A DNA stretch of 64,000 nt from Hydractinia symbiolongicarpus (GCF_029227915.1 NC_079876.1:6510001-6574000), one strand, 5' to 3'; numbered from the stretch's first letter, positions 1-13,524 are shown. The notes: generated by a model not told the origin, from the letters alone. Translations and numbers: made by a program.

Positions 1-27
1 CGACTAATAACTACAAGGCTTGTTTGG

Positions 28-318
28 GTGACGAAAACAACTATCCGTCATGTACTTGCTTGGATTGGCGTAAAACCTTGTTGCCCTGTAACCACATCCT
101 ATCCGTCATTAGTGGCAATGTCGCAGATGTATCCTGGAAATCTTTATCGTCGCGATACACTTTATCTCCTTTTTTTTATTTTGGATCATGAAGTTGTTAG
201 CAACGATTTTATTGACATTAATGATGTCGAAACCGAGTCCGTTTTAATGGACTCGGTGGATGGAGGAAGACAATTTGGTCGTGGAAAGACCAAAAGTTAT
301 AGGATCAACATATTTAAG
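28..318 (+). CDS. Possible exon of an unrecognised gene
   Basis: An open frame of about 97 codons enters at the left part of the window and ends just before a good splice donor (GTAAGA after position 316). Its last third is acidic and then basic, with segments such as DFIDINDVETESVLMD. I recognise no domain. A small palindrome (gagtccgttttaatggactc) lies inside at about 234-253. It could be an internal exon of a gene starting outside the window, or chance. Confidence 0.2.
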
Positions 319-1019
319 TAAGAAATTCCAACCTCTCCCAAAACCAAAACCAAAAAAATCGGCGTTTTCGGGAAGAGTCGGTTTGGCTGCTGAAAAAAAG
401 TTTTCATCCATAATCAACATTTGTCTCTCAAAAAGAAGAAAATCATGCGACGTCTGTGGTTGAAGAGTTCCCTGAATACGATCCATCTGTCATTACCAAT
501 GGAGCAGGAGCAGTTTAATGACGCTGCTGCTCAACTACCAATAAAATCTGGGTAAATGGGGGATCTGGGTAATAAGTGCGTCTAAAGGAAGCCATATTTA
601 ATGCCGAAGTATTTTAAATAAGAGTTAATTTTAAAATTTTAAACCACGGAATGGCATTTTGGATAAAGCATTTTCCATTATAAACGTTCAAATTTCTTAT
701 AGTGTGCTTTCAAAAAAAAGGTACAACCTTTCCAACTCGAAATATTAAGTGAAAAAGCATACCAACTAAGCCAGTTATTATCAGGACTTGGTATGAGCTA
801 TGTATTTGTGTTAGGTCTGTAAAATACACGGTAATTCAAATTAGCTGATAGCCGTTTTCTGATTGCTTGAGTGTACTTCCCAGTATTTCGCTTCCGGCAA
901 ACGGTAAATCGGTAAATAACGGGGGAGGAGGGGGGGCGGGGTAGCGGAAAGCACTTTATGGAAGGATCCATATAGTCTGTGAATATGTCGTATACTTGAA
1001 CCTCCAACACAACCTCACC

Positions 1020-1125
1020 TTTACCCGACATTCTCGTATTCCTTCCCTCACGACAGCTCAACTGAATCCGACACGCGACGTTAAACAAATTATCAACGTT
1101 GTGATGTTGTTAATACATACTACTG
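1020..1125 (-). repeat. Flank of the minisatellite-bearing dispersed repeat (inverted copy)
   Basis: This stretch aligns, reverse-complemented, to about 58,495-58,640. Shared blocks include the segments around ccgacattctcg, gacgttaaacaaattatcaac and gatgttgttaatacata. In both places it directly abuts the 30-bp tandem array, so flank and array belong to one dispersed repeat present twice in opposite orientation. Confidence 0.7.
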
Positions 1126-1890
1126 CATAACGTAACATCTTTGTAATATACAGTAATACACTGTAGTACTTAGTTATATGCCGCATTGTATACTGTAGTA
1201 CTTAGTAATGTGCCGTATTACTTTGTAGTATCCAGTAATGCACTGTAATACCTTGTAGTAGTATACAGTAACATACTGTAATAATCTTGTAGTATTCGGT
1301 AATATACTGTAATACCTTGTAATATTCGGTAATATACTGTAATACCCTGTAGTATTCGGTAATACACTTTAATACTTTGTAGTATTCAATAATGCACTGT
1401 AATACCTTGTAGTATCCAGTAATACACTGTAATACCTTGTAGTATTCGGTAATACACTGTAATACTCTGTAGTATTCAGTAATACACTGTAATACCTTGA
1501 AGTATTCGGTAATATACTGTAGTGCCTTGTAGTATTCGGTAATACACTGCAATGCCTTGTAGTATTCAGTAATACACTGTAATACCTTGTAGTATTCGGT
1601 AATATACTGTAATACCTTGTAGTATTCGGTAATACGCTGTAGTACTTTGTAGTATTCAGTAATACACTGTAATACCTTGTAGTATTTAGTAATATACTGT
1701 AATAAGTAGTATACTGTAATTCCTTGTAGTATTCAGTAATACACTGTAATGCCTTGTAGTATTCAGTAATACACTGTAATACTTTGTAGTATTCGGTAAT
1801 ACACTGTAGTACTTAGTAACATCTAACTGTAATATTTTGTAGTATTTGGACACTGTAATACTTAGTAACATACTGTAATACACGTAATAG
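1126..1890 (-). repeat. 30-bp minisatellite array, about 24 units (inverted copy)
   Basis: Tandem array of a 30-bp unit, on the minus strand attacagtgtattactgaat followed by actacaaggt. The unit is made of three related 10-bp blocks (tattacagtg, tattactgaa, tactacaagg). Both ends of the array are degenerate. The open frames across it (repeated CITEYYKVLQ-type peptides) follow simply from a 30-bp period lacking stops and are not taken as genes. The same unit forms the array at 56.5-58.5 kb in the opposite direction. Confidence 0.9.
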
Positions 1891-2783
1891 ATCTTTCACG
1901 GTTGCGCAAAGCATTCTGGGTATTTTTCTTTCCCGGCGTGGGTTGGATCACATATCACATGAAACGTTGGCTGCAGATACAGATATGGATACAGATACAG
2001 ATAATCTTTTCTGAGAAGGAAAGTTTACAAAAATTGAACTGAATAAATACAAGGAAGTATTAACAAACTATCACAACCGCCAGGGGACCTCTCAAAACAG
2101 CCCGAAGGCCAGTTAAAAGAGGCGAGTAGGACCTTGTAAAATCTCCGAACTAGTTCTGGGTTGCATGCAAAAAAAATGTACAAACTTCAATACTGCAAGA
2201 GCTCTGATTGCTCATGAGCAAAAAGCAGAAGTAAAAGCCACTGCTGAATCTACGATTTGCTTCTGCGTAACATGCGAAAAGACATTTGAATCAGACGATG
2301 CGCTAATGCAAATGTTTGGAAGGGTAAGTCGGTTTAAAAAAAAAATGAAACAAATACCCTTATTTGGTTGGTTCGTTTCTTATGTAATTTTGAACGTTTT
2401 TTTCTTCCTTTGAAATTCGAACTGTACATTCTAATTTAAGTAGTTGTGTAGGAAAATTTGTCATTGGTATTCCATCTATCATGTGTAAAATTTGATTATT
2501 GCTTTAAGACGAGAATAGAATCCATGTAATAAAATGGATACTGACTGGTTTTGATCCTGCCCTATAAAATACAAAGCCATTTGTCAGGGCACAGACCTTG
2601 GAGCATGTGCAGTAACTTTGACCTTCAGGAGGAGAAAATCCCTCTGACAACTACAACAAAAAAGCTTTAAAAACGTTCCTTTAAAACAAAACTTTGGCTA
2701 CAAGAAAGAGTAAAGCTAAATCTGTAACCTTAAATTTTGATGAAGTTGGATTTAAAAGCAATCCAGTGCAAATCCCTAGAGAC
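1891..2783. other. Mostly unassigned; possible small zinc-finger-like exon at 2165-2323
   Basis: The only candidate is an open stretch at 2165-2323 ending in a donor (GTAAGT after 2323). It encodes a short peptide with the finger-like segment CVTCEKTFESDDALMQ. The second half of a C2H2 finger is missing. Elsewhere I see only a short gatac(a) repeat near 1975-2005. Confidence 0.2.
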
Positions 2784-3124
2784 AAAATTAGGGGCCTTCC
2801 AAAAATTTTGGTCCCCATTAGTGGGATATCTCCGCTAAGATTCGGACCCTCCCCCTCTTTTAGCGGATTTCCGTCCGTGAAATACATACATTCGGATAAA
2901 TCTTAGAAAGCTCAGGGGCGTGTTTTGTAGATAAAATTTATCGGAATTGATGACATGAGGAATTATGCTCGCGAACGACGAAGAATTTTCAGGCCGCAAA
3001 CAAATTTTTGAAATTTCTCAATCGTTCGCGAAATCTTTTTTCAAACTTCAGACCCTCCTTTTAGCGCCGATATCCCACTAACGGGGCCCCAAAAAATTTT
3101 CAAAGGCCCCTTAGGGCTCAATTA
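2784..3124. mobile_element. MITE-like element with about 55-bp terminal inverted repeats
   Basis: The left arm (2784-2838: aattaggggcctt..., then gtccccattagtgggatatc, then ccgctaa) is repeated inverted at 3061-3124 (ttagcgccgatatcccacta, then acggggcccc, then aaaggccccttagggc). The arms match over about 55 bp with a few differences. The interior is short and non-coding. This fits a non-autonomous DNA transposon of about 340 bp; the superfamily cannot be told. Confidence 0.7.
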
Positions 3125-6100
3125 GGAAATTCTGATTGTATTTCGGCCACGAGAACACAAATATTGCTCTCAACTGTTACTTACACAACTTCAACTGCCA
3201 TTTTCCTTTGTTGTCTTGCTATAATGGCAATGTTGATGCTTTGCGCACTTTTTTCTCTTTAATCCGCCTACCCATCCTGTGCCCAAAAGGGACGTGGAAA
3301 TAATTAAGAAGTGCGAGTATGTTAACTTTGACCTGCTTCTTCTCCTATGTCGAAGTGAGCGCAACGAAGGTAATTAAATACACAACAGTCGAACACCCTA
3401 CTTTCCACTGGCTATTTTGTGTCCCTCGTACATGAACTAACGATCCTCGTACAGGTGAATTTTAAAAATTACTCTCAAAGTGTTATAAACTTCATTCTAC
3501 GTAAAAAAAATAATCACAATACAAAAAGTCGATCTTTTGTTATTCATTTCATAAAAATTTCCGATTTGAATTAGCAAGTAAAGTGTTGTTTTGTTGGGGT
3601 AACATATGTATTTTAGACGCTCGTTAAAAAAGATGGTCGTCGCATTACCGAGTAAACACTCCACACTCTTCCAAATTCTATGTTCTAGCTATTATCGTTA
3701 GTTATTATCATGGTAATCATTAGCATTCCTGATTGAAATTATTGAAAAGATTGAAATGTTGGTTTGTTATTTATTGCATTGAAAAGTAAATTCCAAGGAA
3801 ACAGAATGAGTCTTGATTTTTTAATCCCAGAACGATATAATTGGATAATATTTCACTAAATATAGTGTATACTGTATTCTCAAAATTCCCGGAAATAAGG
3901 CGCGGGATAGTAAATTCTATCGAAATTTTGCAGTTTTTATATTTTAAAGAATGGAGTGTTGTGCATTTACAGCGATCGCTATTCTGATGATTCCGTCAAC
4001 TATTGTTTTTTCTCATCAACATTTTCTGGTGGTTCTCAACCAAGACTACTCGTTCTGTCATAGTACTGCCGGTTTGCTGCTGGTTCTCTGGTTGTTCTAC
4101 GGAGACTGGTGATTCGCTGCTTGTTCTGTGGTGGTTCTGCAGAGACTGGTGGTTACCTGTTTTAGTTATTGCGGAAGTGGGAACATTGTCCATATTTTTA
4201 CAACATTTATATCTGAGGAATAAGAAAAGGGCATGACATGATTCACATAACTTAGGCATAACCAAGGATCATTGGGCCTTGTTTAATGAAATAGGTATTC
4301 AGAAGTATAGATTTCATTGCAATTACAGTGGGACCACTCATCACAAGAATTGCTTAAAATTGCATGTCTGTTGTTTTTAACTGGTTTTCCACACACACTA
4401 CAGGGAAACTGTGTCATTTACACTTTAAACAGAAAAAGTAACAAATAAGAAATCGACAAAAAATCGAAAGTAAAAGCGATCACAGAAAATGAGGAAAAAA
4501 GAGAAGATAAAAAACATCTACTTGCAAGAATTACTCCTGGCACCATTTTAAACTGGAGTTATTATGATAGCAGAGAATCGGTGATGGGGCCGTCAAGATT
4601 GGGATCTATTAAAGATCAAAACTAAGGAGGCGTCCAGGGCCTCAATCTTGGCAACATATGCATATTGTACCAGGAATTCCATGAAAAAAACAACACGCAT
4701 GAAGCTATATTTGTGAATTTGCGCATGCATTTTTTTATTTTTTATTATTCACTTATGGAGTGGTTCAAAAGTGTTAAATATATTAACGAAACACATTGCT
4801 TTGTCGTTAGAAGTAAGCTATAGTAAATATATGACAAAGAGAGGGCTTTGTTGTACCATGTTGTATTCACTGCGATCATCTACTCTTTTTTTTGCTATGT
4901 CAATCCGCCCCTCAACATGGCTGCAGACTATATTTTCACGGCAGGTTATATTTTCTCCATAACGATTCTATTTTTTACTAAAAGACATTTTTTTAAACTC
5001 CAGTTCCATTTCGATCTTTTGCTGCATACAATTCTTTTTTTGTACGCAAGATGCGTGTCCATTGATGTTTGAAAAAAGATTATCATTCCAATTTCTTTTA
5101 ATTTTTTTTATAATTTGTTAGAATTTGTGCATATAATGTTTACAAAATCAAGATTTTTAATTTTAAAAATGTTACCACAAGATTTTTAGTTGTGTAAATT
5201 CTCGGTGATCTGCTGTTATAAGACCAAAAAATAACTTTTTGAGGAAAATTATGAATATTGGTAAAATTTTCATATAAAAATTGATTCTTCCAGGATACAA
5301 TTTCTGGCAACAATAAATTTTTTAACTGTTATACGTCATAATACGTAATAAAGCCATGCTATTAAAAAGTTTAAATTGATATGTTTTTTTTAGTTATCTG
5401 TTGAATAATAATTTTATAAAAAAATTAAAAAAATATTTTTTTGAGAAAAACGTTAGTTTTTAAAATCTGATGTGGTGAAAAGTAAGCCAGAGTTGATTTT
5501 TTATATAAAGAGAATACTTTTTTAAAATATATTTTCTATCAACATGAAAGGTAGCTAATTCCATACTGAATACATGTTCCAAAAGAGCTAGTGCATTTGC
5601 ATTTATTGTTGAAAAAAAGAGACAGTGTATGGCATCTTTTCAAAAATACCTGAGTTAAGCATATAATTAACTTTTTGTAGCCTTAGCTAGATTGGATTTT
5701 GTTAACTAATTATTTTAGTTAATCTTATTTTTTAAAGCAAGAAGATTAGTGTTGTGTGCTCACTTAGTAGTAAGAATGCTTTGTCTTAAAAAGTTATTTT
5801 TTACATTTATGATACATTTATCTTTGATGTTAACATGCTTTATTAAATAAAATACCGGTTATGCCACTTGAAATACAATTGCTCGGAAGATATTTTTTGT
5901 CTTGTATGAAAGAAATTTGTGAATACTTTAAGGCAAGAAATTCTATTGTTCTTTGCTCACGTGATCATTATTGAGAAATCTTTAATGTTAGATGTGGTCT
6001 TGCTGGCTTTATGTTTATTGGTTGATTTTAATTCGGGTTTGCACTGGAAAATAAATATATAAGAAGCTCAATTTCAATATCTCCAAGAAAACTTAGTTAA

Positions 6101-6708
6101 CTAGGCTAGAAATGTCTGAAATCTGGACAATCCTTGTTAAGTTTAGACAGTGTAGAGATACTGTTAACTTGATACCATAATTATTCAAATAAATAGTCAA
6201 ATTTTTATTTAGTATATTGACTTTCAGGAGGGACATATTATATGTACAGGAAATATTGTCAGTTGAAATACCCTTAAGTTGAAGTGTATATCCCTCTCTT
6301 CAGTGAGCTAATTTCCTACCTTTTTTATTGTTGACTTGTGCTGAAAAATTAAACAAGCAACACTAAATTTCGGAAAATTTTATGACCCATTTCAATTTAT
6401 TACCACTCCTCATATTAAACAAAATCGTGGAGTGGTGGAATTAGTTTTACAGTGTAATGATTTTAAAAACTAGGTAAATTTCTGTTGTTTTAATTTAATG
6501 ATGATGCACAATGTTTTTTTTGTTCACAACTCTTTTTGGGATTCTTCTGTTCTAATTTATACTTTGCTTTTTATGTTAATCAATTTGGTGGTAATGGCAG
6601 TTTGGTTTGATTTTTGCTTCTTTACCTTTTTTTTGTATTTCTAATGCAGGTAAAACCCAACATAACTTTGGTGATAATAATTCTTGGAAGAGTGGGATAA
6701 GGAATTTT
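3125..6708. other. Intergenic, no supportable feature
   Basis: AT-rich sequence with many homopolymer runs. The short open frames at 4.0-5.1 kb show no recognisable domain, no good splice context and low-complexity composition. I see nothing to annotate. Confidence 0.5.
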
Positions 6709-6754
6709 TCATCATCAACATCATCATTCTCGGCTTAACGCCTGTTGGACGGTG
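6709..6754 (-). mobile_element. 3' tail fragment of an RTE-like LINE or dependent SINE (minus strand)
   Basis: Read on the minus strand this is ccgtccaacaggcgttaagc, then cgagaatgatgatg and further (atg/ttg) units. It matches the end of the LINE at 31.7-31.8 kb, including the gttaagccgagaatgatgatg block. The upstream LINE body is not present on its left, so this is a severely 5'-truncated copy or a SINE borrowing that tail. Confidence 0.75.
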
Positions 6755-7439
6755 TATATTGTATTATTGTTCTGGTAACAAAATTAGTTTTGTATAAATG
6801 CTGATATGTGTGACCTTTTGTATTTCTATGTTATGTTATTTAAAAAATATTTCTATAGTTGTAAAACCATGAAAATTATTGGTTCGAATCCAATCCATCT
6901 TTAAAAGGTGGTAGTTCAAATGGAAGAACAACATGGTGTGTAATTAGTTTCATACAGCAACAAACAATAATGCAAATCAATTCAAAATTTATTACAAACA
7001 AAAGTTTCAAGAAAAGAGGTAAAAAAGAAAGCAAGGAATTTATTTGGGATATACGTTCAGTTATTCAGGTTTTGCTGAGCTATAGTAACTAGTTGTTGCC
7101 ATGTGAAAATCAAATCTAATAAGTAAAATTTAGTTGAAAAATAATTTTTTGAGGAAACTAATTTATCACACCGCCGTTTGTAACATGTAATTGGTAATAA
7201 TGTAATAATGTAATTGAGCCTTCAAAGATGGATATGTTTTGGATAAAGTAGCAGATTGGATTAATGAATAAAAGATGCTGATTAAAATTGCTAAAACAGA
7301 GTCGCAAGGGGCATATAGTAGCTGGCTACAAGCATAAATTAACGTACTGTATGCGAACATACCACACATTAATTATCGGAAGAAGTACTCGTAGTTATTG
7401 AATTCGAATTAATACCAGCACTGACGGGATGTATTAAAG
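6755..7439. other. Intergenic, no supportable feature
   Basis: AT-rich, no coding signal. A short segment at about 7140-7162 (aataattttttgaggaaact) resembles the repeat ends seen at 24.2 and 25.0 kb. Confidence 0.4.
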
Positions 7440-8035
7440 TAAAAAAAAAGAGAGACAACTGCTGTCACTCCCAATTAAACTTGGTGGTCTTACCAATATT
7501 CTAAAACTTGTCACCAATAACTGAATATCTTGGTAAACAAATAAAACAACAGACTCGACAATATGAAGAAGATCCAGAATTAAAACAAAAGAAAACCAAT
7601 CAAACAAAATAAATTGCTAAGATTAGTGTCATTCTCGATCATTTCATGTTACTCAAATGAGTACGCAGGAAGTCAGAATAAACGACATCAACCAGGAAGC
7701 AGTGTATCTAGTCGACTGACTACCTTTAAGGAACGAAGGATACACAATTACCAAGCTATGCTTCTGGGCTCCGATTCAAATTTCAAGTTCACAATTAATT
7801 ATGCTTTGTCGTGCAAAAAATGTGGCTTCGTTTCGCTTAGACGTAATGAAATCCGTAATGTCACGGGGATGTAACTAAAAGAAGTTTGTCAGATGTACGC
7901 ATTGAACCGTGTCTACAACAGTTACCTGGTGAGCCATTCAACGAGTGGACAGCGAATGTTTCTCAGGAATCGAGAGTTATGTATGCACAAGAGGTTTTTG
8001 GAACACTGGTCAAATAGCATTTTTAGATGTTACCA
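7440..8035 (+). pseudogene. Decayed 3' end of a retroelement polyprotein (same family as 53.8-54.9 kb)
   Basis: Three frames must be combined to follow it. The order is a LLSLPIKLGGL-like segment near 7450, then ALSCKKCGFVSLRRNEIRNV near 7800-7860, then DVRIEPCLQQLPGEPFNEWT near 7890-7950, and a remnant of the ARGFW...FLDV region near 7990-8025. The order and wording match the fragment at 53.8-54.9 kb (TIKHALFCPKGCLITLRHNK, DVRIEPVLQEIAGEQF, VDVAARGF, FFDVKVFNP). From memory, such sequences are the C-terminal parts of reverse-transcriptase polyproteins common in cnidarian genomes. Several stops and frameshifts make it dead. The exact clade is not resolved. Confidence 0.6.
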
Positions 8036-8441
8036 ATAGCATATGATGTAAAAAAAAAAGGAAGAAAAAGAAAAATTACAATCAGTGGATCCTAAAGTTA
8101 GCGAAACTACTTCCCGCATTTTTTACAACGTGTAGTTAGGAAAATCATAAATTTTAGTCAAAAAGTTGCCCAAACTCTCTCTTATGCGGGCATTTGGGGC
8201 TTATCAGCACCCTCGTAATCATTATGAAAGTTTTTCGTCACCGGCTCCTAAAGTGAAAGTTTATTCAAAGCAAAGGAGGTTATACATGAGGAGAGTATAA
8301 TTATGATTGGGAACTTGGCTAAAAACATATTTTTTAATAGTGTGCAGTATAAAAAATTGATGTTGGCTGACATTATGAATAAAAAATACCTTTTTTTTCC
8401 TAGCGATCTATGTTAAATATAATATATATACATTATTAACA

Positions 8442-11400
8442 ATGCCATTTGCAAAAACCAAACGTAAGGGTGCTAGAATAGTTAGCAGTCGGTTGCATAA
8501 TGGCAGAGTTAAAAAAGTTTATAAGAGTGCACCACATCAGCCATCTACCAACAATGATATCACAATAAGTCAACCTTCATCATCTAGCAACAATATTTTT
8601 GATGCAGAACTTCACAATGCTTGTGAGTTTTTAATAAGTGGCGAAGCTGTTGTTAAAACTGGACTGTACAAAAAGACCAAAGAAAAGGAAATTGAAGAAT
8701 GGAAATTAAAAACTGAAGATACTATATTGGCATATGGAAATAAGTATCATCTTATGCTTTCATCCAATTGTGTAAAATGTGGTGTAGATTTTTCAAATAC
8801 AGCTTGTGTATGGTGTCAATCATGTGGTCCAGATGTTACTTATTGCAGCAGTTGTTGCAAAGAATTTCATAGCAGTATTCCATTTCATTGCATGAAATAA
8901 ATTACTGTGAGTTATTTCTATGATTTATTACACAGTGTTTACTCTCAGCCTTTTACATGCAAAACTAAAACTTTATTTTAGGGCTGATATAATATGTTTA
9001 TATTTTTGGTATGGATGCAACTTTGTGGCTTTGTGTGTAACAAAAAATATCTACTGATTCTTTTCATTGGGTTTTAGAATCATTTTGAAGTAAAAGAGTA
9101 CAAATACTCCCGAACGTTGTGCAGCAAACATGTACAAATGTGTTCGTCAAGATATACTCGTAATATGACAATTATTGGTGAAAGTGGTTAGTATATATAT
9201 ACATATATTTGCAACAATTTGTATATATATACAAGACTAAGCAACCATATTTGTAGTATATATATATGTTATTAAAATTAAAACATAAATTTTCTCGTTT
9301 AGGGTATTTGCATGAATGTTGTGTGTATTTTTGTTCATGCGATGAAGAACTGAATTCTCTTGTGCAGTACAATGTGTGGCCTGCAACTCCTACAAAACCA
9401 CTAACAGCTGTATCTATGGAACTACTTTTCACCTTCATAGCTTTGCAATTAGAAGGGAAAATATCACTATTATCTTTTTGTGATGCACTTTCTTGGAAAA
9501 GTGGAATTCTTGATCACCAGTTGGTTAGTCGGTTGCAATATTGTGTGTGTGAGTTAAATGTGAGTCAGAGGAACATTTATAATAATTAGAGCTTGTGTAA
9601 TTTTAATCATTTTTCTAGAGAAAATGTCTTTATCGCTTTTTGAAAACAGATGCAATTGACCAATTTAGACAATTTCGCTATGGCTTACTTAATTTGAAGA
9701 CAGTAATTCCGAATTATTCTAAATTTAGGAAATGTGCAGCTTGCCCAAAGGTAGGAATAAGCTTATGTAGCAATTATAAACTTTACTACCAACTTTAGGA
9801 TCTTGTTAGAATAGTTTATATATATCTAATTGTGAATAAATCTAGAAAAATGGAAGCTTGTTTTATTGTATGGATGCCAATTTTGGGTTGGTCTTGAAAA
9901 AATCTTCTTCTAAATCAAAAAAGATGCCAATACGGTCAGAGCAGTTGTTTGTTGCAGATACTGAAGTTGTTAATTTTATGGAGAAATACGACGATTCATC
10001 AGGGGAAACAAAGAAAGTGAGTATATAATATATATATTTAAAATATTTGTACAAAAACACTTAACTTTAATCAACAAAAATGTTATTTATGTATGTGACA
10101 TTATGTGCATATATATATGTATATATATATGTGATATATTTTTTAGGATTGCAGTAATTTTCAAGCTGGCAACAACATCCGTTCTAAGCGGAAGACAAAT
10201 AAGCTCAGTGTTACTAGTGTGTTTGGCATGTCGTGTCGACATGAATATCCAAAACTATTTTTAAATATGTGCCATGGGGAAAGGTGGGTTAAGCATATAC
10301 TTATTTTTGGTTAAATTGTGTAGATATGTTCATGATTTTTATATGATGGGAAATTTTGTTTTTGACATTTTTCAGGTTGGGTTATGCTGTTATGCTGTTA
10401 GATAAGATTTTGCAAGAATCTAATGGAAAAGAATTAGATGTGCATATAGTATACGATATAGCATGTGTTTTAAAGCGACACTTAGAGGTTAGTTACAAAA
10501 ACTTTCAAATATCAAGTGTATGAGAAAGCGGTTCTTTAACAGAAGAGTGATAAAACAATGTTTTATAATACAATTTTTATACAGAAAAAACAAACCATGA
10601 CGAAGTACAAACATTTCAATTTTAGTATACCTTTGTTTCATTCTTATGGTTACAACGGTAATTGCCAGGTAGGTAATTATTATCACTTGTTTAAGTGCTT
10701 AAGATCATAATATTGTTCCTTCAATGTAATGCATACCTAGATAAAGAACTCCATTCGAAGACTAGAGTCATTTGGTCTCATGGACGGAGAATTAATGGAA
10801 AGACTTTGGTCATACTTGCGCTCGTTTTCCAAAATTACTAAAGAGATGACCCCCGCTCATCGCATGGATTTACTGGGTGACGCTTTAATGCATTTTGGAT
10901 CAATCAAAATGGGCAATATAGGTATACATAGGTAGAATAAGCAAAAGAGGTAAACATGATTAAGTAATGTAGTATTTATAAAAGGTTTATTAATTTAGGA
11001 AATACATTGGTAAATCTTTATGAAAAAGCCAATAAAACGATGAAGTCGTGCTGTGATGAATTTGATGCAATATGCTCAAAACTTCAAGGTATGTTACTTA
11101 GTGAAGATGTTCTATAACCTTAAGACAGGGAATGCTAAGAAAACTATTCTTTTCTCAGAGTTTTTTTTTTTTTTACGCATGCGCATATTTTAAATCGTTA
11201 TCTTTAAGAATACTTCTGCGTCAAACTTGCGAACGCAGAAAGATATTTAAAAACCTTTTTTTGTTAAAACATCGAGGGCAGAGAATTTTTATTAGAAAAA
11301 GTACTTTTTAAAGCCTATATATAATTTGTTTGTCAATTATATTCTTAGTAAGTATCACAGAAGGCGCGTTGAATGCGTGGAAAAGCAAGGAGGATGAAGC

Positions 11401-12780
11401 GGTAACAAAACAGCCTTCAAATGCGAAAGGTAATTTTTAGTAATTTAAACAGGCGCGCGTAGGCGAGAATAAGCGAGAGTCACTATTGATTTCAAATTGA
11501 TCTAGATATTGAATGGACTCAGTGCTACTATCGAAAGCTCAAAGAATTTTGGAAAGAAAAGCGCCTGTCACTGATGAGTGAAAAGCTATCAGATCGAGCT
11601 TGTCATATTTCTAAAGCAGCAAGGTTTAAAGTTTGCCCTGTTATATTATATAAGAAGTAATATAACATATATATAAGAAATAAAAAATAACCACATCTGC
11701 GATTTTTAGGATTGATATCACTCTCAAAAGTCTTGAAAAGAAGCATAACATTCTTGCACGTTGGACCGTTAGCACTCCTGAATATCGATTCGAACATAAA
11801 AACGCCTTGCAATTCTCACAAGATGAAGCCATATGCCAACTATACCACGGCGTATCAGAACGAATGATGTTGTTGGTATTAAAAAGCGCTATGGAGGTAC
11901 TAATGAACTATTCAATTGTCCTTAGTTCACATTACCATGATTTGATGACTTGTTACTGATTTAACCTTCCATCGTTAATCGTTCAAATTTGATACGTGGT
12001 TCTTTTTAAAAAACTTAACCTTCTTAATCTAAGTTTATTACGGCGTAATAGCTCTTACTATAATCAAACTATTTGGGTTTCTCTCTTAGATGGATTTGCA
12101 ATTGCTAATCGTCTCAGCGCCCAAATAAATAAAGTGTGTAGAGAAATAAAGAATCAGCTGGACGGATTAAATGACATACGGAAGGAGTTAAACGAGAGCT
12201 ATTCTAACCTCAAATACAGTGAAATATTGGATGTGAACTCAGCTGTCTACCAAAGTATTTCAATCCATGCAAGTGTTTAACTCGTGTGCCGTATTTCGTG
12301 ATTTTTTAATAATTCTTGTTTCCATGTTTTTATAATTTAGTATAATTAGTAAGTTTTACGCAAATGTCACGTGCATATTGCAATACTTGTTATTTTAGAA
12401 AACGTCAATAGTTCCAGAAAATGTGAAGAGAAATTGCGTCCAATTATATTTGAGACAGCAACGAGCGTCTGAAGAGATTGGTCTTGTAAAACATGAAATG
12501 TCATGCGTTATAGATTATTGGCAAGAGCAATTTCAAATACTAAAAAATACTTGGAAACATGCGACAAGCCTGCCGAAAAGTTTCTCATCAGTGAAGTTAT
12601 GGGCCGCGTGAGCGATACTTTAAATCGAAATAAAGCTCTGTTCAATAGTTTCGTTCATATTGAAAATCCAGTTGCGAATGATGTGCGAAGTACGAAGACG
12701 ACGAAACGATAGATTTCGCGTATTACTCTGAGGACAGTGAAATATACTCAGATTCAAGTGAAAGTGCAGATGGTGAATAA
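8442..12780 (+). pseudogene. KDZ (Kyakuja-Dileera-Zisupton) family transposase, multi-exon, broken
   Basis: DNA transposase of the KDZ superfamily. Exons I can place: 8442-8906, 9078-9186, 9303-9523, 9619-9750, 9846-10016, 10147-10283, 10376-10487, 10585-10668, 10741-10921, 10999-11088, 11349-11429, 11506-11623, 11710-11896, about 12,090-12,240 and 12,399-12,780; phases agree up to the thirteenth. Exon 1 carries the N-terminal cysteine cluster (CVKC...CVWCQSCG...YCSSCC...H). Then come the VWPATPTKPLTAVSMELL core motif, the three acidic positions (YCMDANFG, VYDIACVLKRH, GLMDGELMERLWS) and SCRHEYP/FHSYGYNGNCQ. The tail is acidic. Damage: an in-frame TAA at 8898, eight bases before a strong GTGAGT donor, and probable 1-bp frameshifts near 12,540 and 12,690. 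Catalytic residues survive. No terminal inverted repeats were found. Confidence 0.85.
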
Positions 12781-13524
12781 AAGTTATATTGTAAATATAT
12801 TTATGAAGCTGTGGTTCGATTATATAAAAATACAACGGCAGGGAATAAGGAGTATATAACCAAAAGTGTTGCGCATGACTTGTACCTGAAACAACCATCT
12901 TCCTTAGACTTTTCTAAACAAAACAAATGTATTTAATACCTAAGATATTTGTTTACATATAGTTATAATTTATTTTTGTTTTAAATTTCATGACTAGATA
13001 TTAAAATTCGTGTACCTTACTTAACTATATAATATAATTGTTGGCGTAACTTCCTTCCCACTTTGTTTCTTCACGAACCTGTTGCCTGTGTAGCGCAAAA
13101 CGATAATTGTCACAGTAAGAAAGACGTAGAAATGAATCAGCGTCAAGCCAATGTTTTACTCTGGTTAGCCTATGGCCTATACCCATATTCAGAACAGATT
13201 TTCATTTTTCATAAAGAACATACAATATTGATAAACTTTTATGATTTCACAAAACCAAAAGAATTTTTGAATAGCCCGCAGAGGAATTTATCTTAAATTA
13301 AATTTTACAAAAATGCCCAGACGTTTAGTTGTCCCCGTCTATTTAAAACAAAAGCTGTCTATAAGAGAAGCAACGATGGATATAGTGTATCATATACTAG
13401 AGTGAAACATTAGTAATCTGTTGTTGGCAATGCCTACCGCTATGTTACGTTCAAGTCCTTAGTCGTGAATCCGAACGCTGTTTTCACGCCAAAACCTATT
13501 CCTATTTTAGTTGAGTATAACGAT
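12781..13524 (+). other. Spacer between KDZ gene and homeodomain gene
   Basis: About 740 bp separates the KDZ stop from the next ATG. An open frame at 13,063-13,296 shows no known domain. A possible splice acceptor (cctattttag) ends at 13,510, so a 5' untranslated exon of the next gene may lie here. Confidence 0.4.

Noticed and set aside
1202-1883. Long minus-strand frames with repeated CITEYYKVLQ peptides
   Set aside because: They are the translation of a 30-bp tandem repeat whose length is a multiple of three; no start context, splice sites or domain. The same holds for 57.3-58.4 kb.
4003-5072. Overlapping short frames at 4.0-5.1 kb
   Set aside because: Low-complexity or hydrophobic translations with no domain, no splice context and AT-rich bias.
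8982-9060. Extra KDZ exon after the acceptor at 8981
   Set aside because: The in-phase reading has a stop at once (GGC TGA); exon 1 joins the exon at 9078 in phase instead.
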